DNA of 64,000 nucleotides, taken from NCBI GenBank assembly GCA_018389105.1, contig JACATO010000032.1, forward strand, positions 1-64,000. The letters run 5' to 3'. The notes under the pieces are model-generated. The model was not told where the DNA came from. It ran no database searches and saw only the letters and a program-made list of their open reading frames with translations. Below are positions 46,301 through 57,500 of the stretch, in pieces. Position 1 is the stretch's first letter. The number at the start of each line of letters is the position of its first letter. Source of the DNA: Nautilus pompilius. Its lineage: Eukaryota > Mollusca > Cephalopoda > Nautilida > Nautilidae. A program made the position numbers and the translations under genes.

Positions 46301-48737
46301 AGTATATTACCAAGCTGAATTTATCAGGGTAGTTCTTGAATATCATAAGGGACAACATATGCAAAGTCCCCGAGTTTCGGCTGTGTGGTTTTAGCACGGA
46401 AAACCATGATGCATAATTACTATTTCACGGTGTTAAATACAATTCATAAGTGACATTTTTCTTTCTAGAAGGCAAAATATTGGCTTCATTAACTAAAAAA
46501 TTTCCCACAGAAGTAGACATCTGCACGAATTAGTATTTTGTATGGGTTTGACGTAATCCAAGAAGAATGTGCTAGACAGGTAAGCGAGATAATTTCAGAC
46601 CCCTGCCAGCCGTCTGCGGACGTAACAGAACAGGAAAACACGGGTCAAGTATTACAAAGCCCACACATGCTGAAGGACAGTGGCTGCTTGGACAGACAGT
46701 AACAGCCACACATGCTGAAACAGGGGGCTGGCTGGCTACGAGGTCAAGTATTACAAGCCACACATGCTGAAGGGACAGGGGGCTGGCTGGCTGGGACAGA
46801 GGTCAAGTATTACAAGCCACACATGCTGAAGGGACAGGGGGCTGGCTGGCTGGGACAGAGGTCAAGTATTACAAGCCCACATGCTGAGGGACAGGGGTGG
46901 CTGGCTGGACAGAGGTCAAGTATTACAAGCACAGCTGAAGGGACAGGGGGCTGGCTGGCTTGGACAGAGGTCAAGTATTACAAGCCACACATGCTGAAGG
47001 GACAGGGGGCTGGCTGGCTGGGACAGAGGTCAAGTATTACAAGCCACACATGCTGAAGGGACAGGGGGCTGGCTGGCTGGGACAGAGGTCAAGTATTACA
47101 AGCCACACATGCTGAAGGGACAGGGGGCTGGCTGGCTGGGACAGAGGTCAAGTATTACAAGCCACACATGCTGAAGGGACAGGGGGCTGGCTGGCTGTGA
47201 CAGGGACAGCAGCTTTCCACGCTGCTCGTCATCTTGCTAACGCGGAGTCTTTCCAAATGTACATCCAACGAAGAATGCAGGTACCACAAGATGCCTACTG
47301 CGGGGCGCAGTATTCTCTGAGAAAGGTTTCATCATAATCCGGCGATCAGACAAAAGTTCTTGGATGACCCCGTCGAGCAGTTCCCGAAGACTTCTGGTGG
47401 GCTGACACGTGGCCCTGCGTTAATACCCGCGATGTCTGAGCAGCAACAAACACCCACGTTCGACCAGTACATCTAGGGACAACACCAAATGATAAATGGC
47501 AGTGTTGCGTGCTAATACTAGTAGATTCATTACGCACCGTGGCCTTCTGTGATGAAAGAACCCAGAGAAAGTTGGGGACGGATCCGGGTCGGCGCTATTT
47601 CCCTCTACGCTTACCCCCCCCCTTACTGGTCCCGGACTGGTAGGAATCCGCCGAAAGTCCTGCCATTTACAAATCGTCGCAGCTTTGTGGATTGAACCGA
47701 GTTGAGGGCGGTCGGGGTTGCGGCCCCTGGCCAGGGGGTTCCTCGTTCGCCCATCATGGCGCACGTAGATGGACAACAACTGCTCGACTAATCGGAAGTC
47801 TGGCTGCAATTTAAAAAAAACAGAAAACAAACAAACAAACGGCCATATACGAGAATATGCCGGGAACAGAGTAGCACATCGTTGTTGTGGATGCTGGCTT
47901 CAACAGCATCATCGAACGGAATCGAGGTGGCATCTGACTGGAAATGGAACAGTTTTCCAGCAGGACCACCAGTCTCGCTCGCACCGTGCGCACGTGACGT
48001 CTCTCCGTCTATAATCATCTTATCCTCACTTAACGTCAGCCAAGCAACAGCGATACATCTCTACTGTGCAAACTTACTACTGCATACTAATTGCAGTGAT
48101 CAAGATAATTTCCATTTTTTTGCTTCAAATTTAAAAAAAAACAACAAATATTGAAAACATTAAAAAGATTGTGGAATAAAAATACGAGTTGCTTTAAAAT
48201 TTAAAAAAGAAAAAACTGAATGTCTTAAATAGTTAAAAACAAATTACTTTAATAATAATAATAATAAAATTCTGACAGCGTATATAGTTCAGATAGTATG
48301 TATACATTACTAGAGATGTTAACCCTGTCTCCTCAGGCGACATTTGTACATCCCTAGTATGTGCTGTTATATATTTATATTTAAAATCCATTTAGGACTT
48401 TGCTTTACTTTTCTAATTAAAAAACAACTAACCAGAAAATATTTCTGGTTAAAATATTGTCACTTTGTTAACATTGTAATTAGGTATCCGCACACCTAAT
48501 GGCGTTGGTATATTAGAAGTCTAGATCCACTTTAAAACTTTAAAGAAAGAAAGAACAAAAAACTTTTCCCTAGTAACACAGTTGTTCCCTTTTCTCTTTT
48601 CAGGGGAGCTAACCAATTTGGTCTCCTACTGCCATCGAATGAAGGAGCGTTTTTGGCCAGACTGGGACACCCAGATTACAAGCAAGGAAACGTTTGTGAA
48701 TGACCATGGAAAGTTGTACCAGTTCAACTTCAACTGA
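37235..48737 (+). CDS. FAXC: Failed axon connections homolog (FAXC-like), complete, 6 exons
   Basis: FAXC proteins are membrane-anchored members of the GST/metaxin thioredoxin-fold family; the fly gene was found through a genetic interaction with Abl in axon development. The exons are 37235-37329, 39204-39333, 40573-40769, 44896-45101, 45669-45785 and 48604-48737. All are AG/GT bordered with matching phases (2, 0, 2, 1, 1), giving 292 residues. Residues about 9-28 form one hydrophobic anchor. Residues about 38-105 are the thioredoxin-like domain, with VVVLYQLGRG, SPFPLKLETFLRMAKVPYQ and TPWIEYNGKAVADSQF. The rest is the GST-C-like helical domain with HGIGRHNAQEI, LGTEPGEADCAFFGMMAQV and the terminal NLVSYCHRMKERFWPDWD. 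It is shorter than vertebrate FAXC, mainly at the termini. The ATG was chosen because it directly precedes the anchor and no upstream in-frame ATG sits in an obvious exon. Confidence 0.92.
39204..39333 (+). CDS. FAXC: FAXC-like exon 2: thioredoxin-fold N-domain
   Basis: The acceptor is AATGTATTCAG and the donor TTATCAG|GTACCG. The product KKRKPIPDVVVLYQLGRG, then SPFPLKLETFLRMAKVPYQ, matches the family's beta-alpha start of the domain, in which SPFxLKLET-x-LRMA is diagnostic. Confidence 0.93.
40573..40769 (+). CDS. FAXC: FAXC-like exon 3: end of N-domain, linker
   Basis: The acceptor is GTCTTGTTTCAG and the donor CTGTACTG|GTAAGA. Key segments are KGKTPWIEYNGKAVADSQF (conserved K-x-PWIE-x-NG-x-x-x-DS) and LTEEQIATGRAFQKMVEEE (conserved L-x-x-x-x-x-A-x-RA-x-x-x-M-x-EE). 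It leaves in phase 2 within a Trp codon. Confidence 0.93.
41300..42060 (+). pseudogene. Tc1-like transposase relic in FAXC-like intron 3
   Basis: At 41490-41586 the + strand reads FEYRWCVVFSDESRFKKIPA and ends AWCWHLSLKNN. This is the Tc1 motif around the first catalytic Asp (W-x-x-V-x-FSDES-x-F). About 41770-41850 resembles FQQD-x-x-x-CHTS in a broken frame. 41890-42000 reads LDRQVKATCRRPKNVMELKE, then LTWIWGNPE, matching the LDR-x-VR-x-R-x-x-x-P-x-N C-terminus. Multiple stops and shifts are present. No terminal repeats were identified. Confidence 0.7.
42303..43463 (-). pseudogene. Tigger/pogo-like transposase relic in FAXC-like intron 3
   Basis: Minus-strand 43463-43212 reads QIGFFFKLGPNYTLVSKPSK, then ERITVALCATASGTMKIKPF and VIGKDRDP. 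This is the DDE domain motif of Tigger/jerky proteins (D-E-TG-x-F-x-x-x-P-x-R-T, K-x-R-x-T-x-x-x-C-x-N-x-x-G-x-K-P-x-VIG). Further down the strand, weaker pieces include LRHFINRAEDDKP (about 43050) and DEEDLPLAELRLLLKQL (about 42880). A pogo-like end, CAGTAGGGGCCCCGTTTAG, starts at 42303 after a TA. I did not find the matching right end, so the element is probably truncated. Confidence 0.65.
43707..44170. repeat. GA-rich repeat, irregular
   Basis: (GA)n with GATGGAGAG and GTGGAGGGAGA blocks, becoming increasingly irregular after 43940 (GAGCGAGAGGAGAG, GCGCGCGATAGC). It lies in FAXC-like intron 3. Confidence 0.85.
44896..45101 (+). CDS. FAXC: FAXC-like exon 4: C-domain first half
   Basis: The acceptor CTCTCCTTCAG completes the Trp codon; the donor is TTTTAG|GTAAGT in phase 1. 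The product carries KEMWYHGIGRHNAQEIWHIA and LRDLRSLSVFLG. These equal the family's HG-x-GRH-x-x-E-E and D-L-x-A-LS-x-FLG motifs. The exon is preceded by a 4.1-kb intron holding Tc1 and Tigger relics. Confidence 0.92.
45669..45785 (+). CDS. FAXC: FAXC-like exon 5: C-domain second half
   Basis: The acceptor TTATTTTAG and the donor GACAG|GTGCCA are both phase 1. The product NKPFFLGTEPGEADCAFFGM, then MAQVLWNMKGSPHETLMT, contains the family's G-x-EP-x-x-xDCA-x-FG-x-x-AQ-V-x-W and the GSP-x-E motif. Confidence 0.93.
46643..47211. repeat. 59-bp minisatellite, about 9.6 copies
   Basis: The unit is GGTCAAGTATTACAAGCCAC, then ACATGCTGAAGGGACAGGGG and GCTGGCTGGCTGGGACAGA, with period 59. The first copies are diverged and the last five nearly identical. 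Because 59 is not a multiple of 3, the open frame across it (46712-47056) is incidental. It lies in FAXC-like intron 5. Confidence 0.93.
48604..48737 (+). CDS. FAXC: FAXC-like exon 6: C-terminus and stop
   Basis: The acceptor TCTCTTTTCAG joins in phase 1. The product GELTNLVSYCHRMKERFWPD, then WDTQITSKETFVNDHGKLYQ, ends in FNFN and TGA (48735-48737). GEL-x-NLV-x-YC-x-R and WPDWD are conserved at the end of the family fold. Confidence 0.92.
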
Positions 48738-50639
48738 GAAGAAGTGGAAATCTTAATATAACAGCATGATTTAGTTTTTAGAAAGCGTAGGATGGCTGTC
48801 AAACAAAACACTTATTATGTGTTTACATTTCTCTACTTGGTTAACATTTGCTGTTAAAACTTTTGTTTGTGGTATCAACACGATATGCAACCCTAAAACC
48901 AAAAAGTAAGGGGGAAAAAGAAAAGATTACTTCGCAGAAAAACCCACAAATAAATTATACATCGTCGCTTAAAGTTGTGATGACATTTCTGTTAGCAGGA
49001 ACTAAGTGGATGTTACACTGTAGAAGAAACATTTCAGAAATCTCTCACCATCTGGGCGATTTTGTAAGTTCTTGCATTTTTTGAAATGAATGTTATATTC
49101 TGAAACTGCTAGTGTAACCTACCAAGCTTTAATAAGTTCAACTGAGTAAAATGCCTTAGTATCTATTTATTTATTTATTGTTCATAAAGTACAGTTACTT
49201 TATAATTAAAAATTACTTCCCTTAAATTTGAATACATGTATCTGAAAACTTTTCCTTATAACTTTTACATATTACAAGAAAAATAAAGGAGTTTTTTTTA
49301 ATAATAGTGTAATGAAAATTAATCCTCTTCACCTTCAAATAATTCAAACTAAAATGGAAATTAATAGTTATTTTTTGTATATTCAACATTTTCCATCTTT
49401 CAAACTAAATTCTATGCAAAACTTTAAATAATTTTAAAGATAATTTTAGTATAGAAAAATATCACTTTAAAATAAAAGTATTTAAAAAACTTAAGAGGAG
49501 GAACTCTAATATATTTATGGGTATAAAAATGTCGTACACAAAAAATATATCTGACATTTTTTTCTTATTATGAAATTCTATGACAAGTCAGCAGTGGAGG
49601 AGATTAGGTAGGAACAAGAATAAGCATCCAGATATTTAAAAAAAATAAAAGGCTGGTATTACATTTCAATATAATTAGCAATAAAACATCAAAACACATC
49701 TTTAATGCTAAATTTCTTTCTTTTGACTAAACTTACCAAAGGTTTTTGGTCAGTAAAATTAATTTGCTAATAATTATGAGTCGCCAACTTTACAAACCCC
49801 TAAAAGAATCTTTGAGCATTATGGATCATCCAGCTCTTTTTTAAAGGCCAACTAATATAGAAGGGAAAATGTATCATGGTTTGTTCATCTGGCTTGTACT
49901 TTATTTTTCTCACACATATTAGATAAAATTCTAAATGCAACTGTACAGTCACGTCAGCAGATAAATTCTTGAGTATGTAATGATGCCTGTGCTGCTATTT
50001 AATATTTAAATTTTTTAACAAAGTTAGGGTTGTTTTGTAATCGCTCATCAATAAATCTCATTAATTATGTCATTATTTTATTTTTGTCTCTCAATGTATT
50101 CATTTGATGTAGTTTTTAAAGAATGTTAAAATTAGAAAAAAAATCATAATAAATAAAAGAATATATTAATTTTTTGTTTTATTTTTGAGGTGTTTAACTG
50201 CACACTATTTCCACCATGATAACATTAATTACAGAACTGTTCTTTCTCACTTTCATCCCTGTGGTTTATATTTGTAACTTACCATCAGAAAAGGTTTAGT
50301 TAAGTTAGAGATGAAGATAAGATTGAGATAGTTCTGTTATCTAGAACTGATATTTATCTCATCAGAAAGAAATACCATAAAGATTCTGATTAAAATGATA
50401 TTATTATTATTATTGAAGAAATTATTTTACTCTATAAGTTATAAGGAAGTTGGAGCCATAATGGCCAACAATGTGATTTTTAATTGCTTAATACTAGCAC
50501 TCTTAATTACACTTGCTTTTAAGTTACTCCACTAATTAACAATTATATTACCAAAAAAATACCCTGATATCTAACCATAATGGAATCTGAGCTTATTTGT
50601 AATTATGACCCTTAGTATTAGTAACTACAGATAACCAAA
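48738..50639. other. FAXC-like 3' UTR and AT-rich intergenic sequence
   Basis: Very AT-rich, with short (TAT)n and poly-A runs and no open frame of note. The FAXC-like 3' UTR occupies an unknown first part. Confidence 0.5.
48949..49287 (+). promoter_or_regulatory. Candidate polyadenylation signals of the FAXC-like gene
   Basis: AATAAA hexamers occur at 48949-48954 and 49282-49287, about 210 and 545 bases after the stop. Either could end the 3' UTR. The region is so AT-rich that chance hexamers are expected, so the assignment is tentative. Confidence 0.35.
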
Positions 50640-51560
50640 AAAAAATGTTCCTATCCAGATGATTAACACCCTTAATTATTTGAAAACCACTATTAGGTCT
50701 CTTAAATGGTAAAAATTCAAGCTGATGTAATATTTTAATTAGTCAGCACATTCCAAATGCTTAAGACCTGGGAACATTTTGGTACATCTATGATGAGCTC
50801 TCTAATAAATCAAAATCTTTTCTTGAATAGAAACTCCACACATGTACAGCATATTCAGCATGTGGATGAATCAAGAACTTAGATGACAAAACTACATATA
50901 TACTTTTTATGTTAGATGCTCCAGTTAATTACTCCTAACATTCTATTCACTTTTTTTGTAGCTAGAATGCACTACACTTCAAATTTGAGATTTTATATAA
51001 GTATTAAATCTAGATCGTTTTATGAAAAACAGACATATAATAATGCATACATTATTCAGTTTAGTTAAGAATATACGATTATAATTACCTTTATTATTTA
51101 TTTGGTTAATTGTACTCTTTTTTTCTGCATTAATTCCATTTTCCACTTGATTGACCAGTCCAATAAATTATTCATATTTTTCAGTAATAACATTGGCATA
51201 TATTTTAGTAACACCTGCAAATATTTTAATATTATTCATATAAATCAGAATAACACTAGGCCAAAAACTAAACCCTGAGCCACACCACTTGATGTGATGA
51301 TGCTCCACTTGATATTGTGTTCATTTTCTCTACCCATAGTAAAAAAAAGTATCATGGACACACCTATTACATTACCTTTTCTATCAGTCTCTTCTCTAGA
51401 ACTTTATCAAGTTTCCCTAAAATCCAACCAATCAACATCAACCTGATTTTCATCAGTGGCTTGGTTAAATCTTCCAAAAGTTCTAGATTTGTCAGGCAAG
51501 ATTTATTAGCTCGAAACTTATGCTGCGACTTTAATAAAGGGTTCTAAAACATACCCCAAA
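50640..51560 (-). pseudogene. LINE reverse-transcriptase relic, CR1/L2-type, 5'-truncated
   Basis: Read on the minus strand in shifting frames, this shows ordered reverse-transcriptase landmarks of CR1-like elements. First comes QHKFRANKSCLTNL (51530-51480, the QHGF-x-x-x-x-SC-x-TNL motif), then DWLDFR (about 51430) where LDF-x-KAFD is expected. Next is GLVFGLVLF (about 51270), then NNLLDWSIKWKMELMQ (about 51180-51130), and finally RCTKMFPGLKHLEY followed by a LRDLIVVFK-like stretch (about 50790-50670). Stops and shifts throughout make it inert. It sits between the FAXC-like and subunit k genes. Confidence 0.7.
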
Positions 51561-52219
51561 CGGGGTTTAACTTACTGGCCCATCAATAGTTACCAGATCA
51601 CGTTTATCGCCCCTTTTTTTTATTTTTAGAGGGAAGCAAATCCTCCTTTTCACACAATAATTAACATTAAAAATTCAACTTATCGATAGAACTTCAGTCA
51701 CCTGCGAGTGTCCCTAAAACAAAGAACAGCGGAATTTACCTCAAATTAGCACCTATGAAAAACAGGATATATCTGCATAAAAATTTAATTTATTATTTTC
51801 CCCCCCCACAAAAGTTATTTCCCTTTGGTCTCACGAAATTTTAAATATGAAGCTCATATCTTGTAAAAATATCAACTAATCATTATAATTTATTTTTATT
51901 ATTATTATAAAATGTATCAAAATAAAACTGCTAAATATAAACATGCTTAAACAATCTAAATTTTAGGGACAATAATCCTAAATTAAAACAATTATTACGA
52001 AAAGATAATGGGAAGATTTTCCTTTTGTTTTATTTACTTGTTTGCTCTGGCGGCTTTATAAACAAGGGGAGACAACAACACTAATAGTCTCAAGTAAAGC
52101 TATTTCTTTAATAGTTATCCAACAAATATAGTTAATAATACAAAGGAATAACCGAGTGCATTCTATCAGTGAAATGTGGTAAAATTTATTTAGATTCAAA
52201 AATGTAGTTTTTAGGAACA

Positions 52220-52300
52220 TTAAATTCGAATCGAGGGAACCCACAACTCTCCCGTTTTGCTTCCGCCATTGTTTTGTCCTTGAGCCTCTCAGACCGTTAG
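52220..52300 (+). other. ATP5MK: Probable 5' non-coding first exon of the subunit k gene
   Basis: A GC-richer, pyrimidine-rich stretch (TTCCGCCATTGTTTTGTCC) ends in ACCGTTAG|GTGAGT, a strong donor at 52301, 2.1 kb upstream of the coding exon. That exon starts only 7 bases before its ATG (acceptor ending at 54441). This fits a short leader exon as in many nuclear mitochondrial genes. The 5' boundary is a guess. Confidence 0.5.
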
Positions 52301-53363
52301 GTGAGTATGTTCAGTTCTGTATTCGTTCTTTCGTGTGAAGCTTTTGCGATGATTTGAGTTCTCTGCGTGTGTGTGTGTGTCACTAGCTGTTGCTCTTTCA
52401 GTCGGACAGTGTAGAAGCGAGCGAGTGGTTGGCAGGCAGTAAAGGGAAATGTGGGCCCTGACGGCGATGGCTGTAATGGACGGAACGTCGGTCGTGTAGA
52501 TCGTCCACTGTCCACACCGAATAGTTTAAGGCGATACCTGACTTCAGGTCGACAGTCTCGGCTCCTTCATATAATTTACCCACTTCTCTTCTGTTTCTGA
52601 ACCATGTGCACATTCCCACATTATTCGAGTTCCAGGAACACAAGCGGCATCAAACGCTCGTTAGTGCTCATCGGTACTAGGGGAGGTGGTAGACTACGCC
52701 ATCCGAATTAGCTGGACGTACCCTTTCTTTATAACTCTTAATTACTTCCTTCAACAACAAAAAAAAGGGGCAATTGGGATTGTTACTTTGAAAATAAGCT
52801 GCAGTAATTTGGTGGAGCATGTTTTCGGAAATGTATTTGTTCCGGAGAATTTTGACAGAAACCACAAGAAACATTGAACCATGTTTAATATTCAGTGGGT
52901 CGACATGTCTTTTGTAGAGTTACTGTGAGGAAAGCAAGAATGTGTAGCTGCTATTATGAAGTAAAGGATCGCGGTACACTATAATATTAAATGGTGAAAA
53001 GAATAACCCTATTTGCATTTTGTGTGTAAATAAACTGCCAATACCAGTTTAAAAACAACAGCAGTGCATTGGCAGATTAGACAGGTTGGGAATTTGGTAA
53101 CTTATAATGTTGCAAGGACTTTTTAACTCTTGTCAAAATGATTATTGTATTTGGATGTTATACAGCTGCTTCTCAATGTGTAGAATATGAACTTCAATGT
53201 TAATGCTGGTCTGTCACTTGACAGTATAGCTGAAAGAGATAAATGATTGCTGAAAAATAAACAGAGCATTCTAGTAATAGAACTGTATTTACTATGTAAA
53301 TATATATACATTTATAATTAGCTTTGGTAAACTGATCAAGTTTATTAGGACTGTAAACAGACC

Positions 53364-53636
53364 TATAACCATGGCCAAAATTTTTTCATCATATTAGAAA
53401 CTAATTTTGCTTGAAAAAGGCCAATTAAACCTGAATTTACAATAATATTACATTAATATATTGAAGTGTGCACCACTAATTTTTCACAGCAGAAAAATGA
53501 GCAAATATTTGACTTCTGAAAAGGCCTTAAATCATGAGTGAGACTCAGAAGAGTTTGTCAAGTTATGAGAGCATAGTTGTAAAGATACATTTTGTTAAAG
53601 TTTTACAGTGATGCAAAAGTTTTGGCCATGGCTATA
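53364..53636. mobile_element. MITE of the Tc1/mariner type (about 273 bp)
   Basis: The left end TATAACCATGGCCAAAATTT and the right end, read inward as TATAGCCATGGCCAAAACTT, form terminal inverted repeats of about 28 bp with few mismatches, continuing into TTTTGCATCA-like sequence. TA is present at both borders. CCATGGCCAAAA is a common Tc1-like terminus. The 220-bp interior has no coding potential. It lies in the first intron of the subunit k gene. Confidence 0.75.
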
Positions 53637-54441
53637 CACCAATTTTTATTTTCAGTGGATAGCTGTGATTCATGCAGAATGACTTTTCTTGATGTACTTT
53701 AAATAACATTTTTTGAAAATGTTTTAAAAGAAAACAATATTGAAATAATTATGCCATTTAAAAAATGAAAAAATGTACTCAAAATAAAATGAAAGATCTT
53801 TTTGTAGAGAACTAGATGAAAAAATGAAATTTGAAATTAAAATAGCATTTAGAAAAGCTAAGGTTCTAGCAAAAAAAAATAGATATCAGAATATAAAAAT
53901 GAAATAAATTACCAGTAAGTATAGATAACTGATAGTATTAATTAATTAAAAAACTATTAATGATTAGTCTCTTTTCCTGGGAGTCTTTGTATTGCTTCCT
54001 GCCTTATGACTAATAAAATTAAGTTTTATTTGTATTGCAATTATCACAATTTTGAACTGGCTTGCATACAGACTAAATTAAAAAATTCAACTTTTTCTTT
54101 TTGGCTGGATAATTATTCAGGTGTATGAATCAAAATTAACTGTTTCAGACACCAAGGAATGCTATTTAACAGTGATGATTTCAGTTGTGTCCTGAAATGC
54201 TGAGAATTCTAATTTTTCTTAGTTGATTTTCAGTTGCAAAGTTTGTTTTAAAACACATTAAACTTGATAATTTTAATAATTTGTACTTGAAAGTTATTTT
54301 TATTTTCTTGCCATAATTCTTTGCATCTTTAGCCAAAATAATCTTGAACTTCAAAATTTCATCTGTTTCATTCTTTGAGAATGTATCACAGTGAAAGTTT
54401 TGTTTGAATTCTTGTTTATTTTTCTCTCTCTCCTCCTCTAG

Positions 54442-54532
54442 ACTAATAATGGCAGGAGTAGATGAATCGCAGTATAATTTCAAGGGGCTGAAATATTATT
54501 TCAACTCTTACACACAGCGAGGAAAATTTAAC
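54442..54532 (+). CDS. ATP5MK: Subunit k coding exon 1
   Basis: The acceptor CTCTCCTCCTCTAG ends at 54441 and the ATG is at 54449, with the leader ACTAATA between. The donor is TTTAAC|GTAAGT. It encodes 28 residues including the family core YYFNSYT and leaves in phase 0. Confidence 0.93.
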
Positions 54533-57500
54533 GTAAGTATTTTTTAAAATTTTTATCCCACTTAGCATTCCAATCTTTTAATTGTATTGCCAGAACTGCC
54601 TCTCTTAGCTACTGCTGCTCTCAGATCAAAAATAATTTTTATTTCTGATTAGTTTTGCAGAACATTATAAACTATTATTTGACTGAGATAACGGGATTAA
54701 TATCTCTAGCAATTTTTTTATTAAAGTTTTCTTTTTTCTAATCTTCCAGTTATTTCCCTTTGTTAGGAGTGTTATATTATTTCCCTTACATCAGTCCTAA
54801 AATTGGGTTAGTGGCCTTGTTACCCCTTAAGAGTTTGTCAGTAGCTATTTTCATAATTAAGTCTCTACGTTTTAAAATTATTCCAAAATAATTCGTAGCA
54901 GAATATTAAATATGAATCCATTTTAAAAGTAAACTACGAATCTATTTGAGTAACTATACTTTCTAATTATTGACTCAGTAATATTTATTTTCTTTAAATA
55001 ATGATAATACCAGTCTGGTGATATATCAGCATGTATACATTATGCTAGCTGAAGGCTGTGTCCCTGTTATTAACTCTGGTTTCTCTTCACACTCGTATAA
55101 ATCTTTTCGCCTTTTACTAAAGATTTCCGTGGAGAGGAACAAATCAACGAGTCTATAGACAATTTGTGTAGCCCTGCTCATTGCCGGGTAATATTCAAGT
55201 CTAATATCAGAAAGTTCTAAATGCTTCAACTCTTTTGTTAGTACTTGCATTTAGTTACAATAGTTTTTTTTTTTTGGTTTATCCAGTACTAATGAGTATG
55301 TTGTGTCATACAGCAGTCTACATTGGAGGCAACTTGGTACTGCAGTTCTCCACTGGGAGAGCATTGTCTATATTTTCCCTCTGCCTCAAGGGCCCACCCA
55401 CCCAGCACTCCTGACAGCAGCAGGAAAACCTCTAATAGGATTTTTCATTTTTAGATATGGGAGGAAAGCAATGACTAGCTTTTGAAGAAGACAAAAGAAA
55501 CCATATCGTTTTGGTGGGGGGCATGCTAAATCGAGCTGACTGCGACTGGGAATCAAACCTGGGTCCTTAGCCCTGGCATTCCAGTAGTATAACCACTGGA
55601 CCACCTTAGTTTTATTAATATAATGTATTGGATTATTATATTTGATTGGATCAGCAGTATCAACACCAATTTTCAAATGATGATAAATGCCTAAAAAACC
55701 AGAGAAATAAATGTCAATGAAAGTAGTTACATAAAAGTAAATGTGTTCTTCCTGATTCTAATGAACTTACAACAGTAAAACGGTGATAGTAGTTTATCTA
55801 GGATATGAACAAAGACTCTCTCTCTCTCTCTCTCTCTCAAGTTATTTTGAAAATGTGATAAGTTATCATATATCTTTATTTTTTAGATATTTAATGCCAC
55901 ACAAGTGCAATAACATATTCATTTAACAGATAGATATCAATACAGATTCTGGCACCTCATCAATAAGGTTCATGTTACTATTAGAGAGGTTGTAGTATCA
56001 TTATATTATTATAGTTTCTTCACTCATTACTAATATTATTATTGAGAGTATAAGTTCACCTCATCTCTCAACATTAAAATGATTCTTGTTTTAAAAAAAT
56101 TAAAAAAGCAAATGTTTCCTATGTCTACCTACAAGGTCTTGCTTTTCTTCAGTAATGGTTGTATCGTATTTTAATCACTGGGTGGAATGGTGAACAGAAA
56201 GTTTTAATTCTTGAAAGGATTCTAAAAGTTGCATGCATCATTTGAACAACAATTAATTTTAAATTGACTATAAAAATTTTTTAAACTATTCACAATCACA
56301 AGAAAATATATAGATTTGGATTAAAATAAAAGTCTGAATCAGCAAGCTATCAAATTTCAGTTTTTCCTAAGTATCATACCATTAGGGATTAATATTAAGC
56401 TTGCTTTAATTAATTATATGTACTCCAAGTTAAACCATTTAGTATATGTTTTACAAAGTTATAAGTTGACTCTATTGAAAAGTAATAGTTTGGTTAGTTC
56501 TTGTTGTTGCACTTCATTGATATCACCAGACATTAGTTGCTGCATATGTTGTTTTAGGGTGTAGCTGCATAGCAGATGCAATTTTTCACAAGCCAGTCAT
56601 CTGGATTCCCTCCCTCTGCTCCTGGGTACTTATGATTACTGGGTAGTAAGCCCTGGATATTCCTTAGCACTAGGTTACACTGCTTGCTGTGTGGGTTTTA
56701 GCTTGCTCCTACACTATAAACATCTATATCAGGTTCTCTGACAGTTTGTGACATCTATGGGCTGCAGATATCAGAATAATATTGACTGGTGTACATTTGA
56801 GATACTGGGTCCCATGTTCACCCTCTTTGTCTTTGGATCACTATGGTACTGTTGTGACAAGTTCAGACTAGTTTCTTTTGTGCCTTTCAACTTACAACGC
56901 AGTGACATTTGTGCATGGTACCTCTAATCAAACTAAGTACAACCCAAACACTGTTGCATGATTTTTTCTTGCATTTTTTAAAAAGTATATGTTTAAAGAG
57001 TTCACAAATGTTGAGTTAGTTTGCAGCATATTTTAGATATTGTATATTATATTTTTATCCTATTTAATATTTTACCTTCATTCTATTTATAATTAAAGGA
57101 AACGTGTAAAACCTAAATTAAACTATTTTTAAAAATAACAGCATTTAAATTTTTTACTAAGATAGGGATGTTTTAGAGATGGCTGCCTGTGATCTTATCT
57201 TAACAGTACTTGGAGATATCTCATGCTTAACCAGGAGCATTTTGTTGTGTTCAGCAGTATTAATAATATACTAAAGGCAGTACGTATATCACTAATTGTA
57301 AATGTGAGCTGCCAGCTCGCAATCTAACATATGCAACTTCACACACATACCCCAACATTTTGCACAACACAAAAAAAAAAAAAAAACGTACCGTGATATA
57401 AAGTGACAAATGTCAAAAGAAAAGAAATGAGAATAATTAATGTAAATGTATAAAGGGATGGATGGGCAATGTGTAAAGATGAATATTTAGTATACATATT

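Noticed and set aside
46712-47056. Repetitive protein over the 59-bp array
   Set aside because: The period is not a multiple of three, so the peptide changes frame with each unit; there is no selection for coding.
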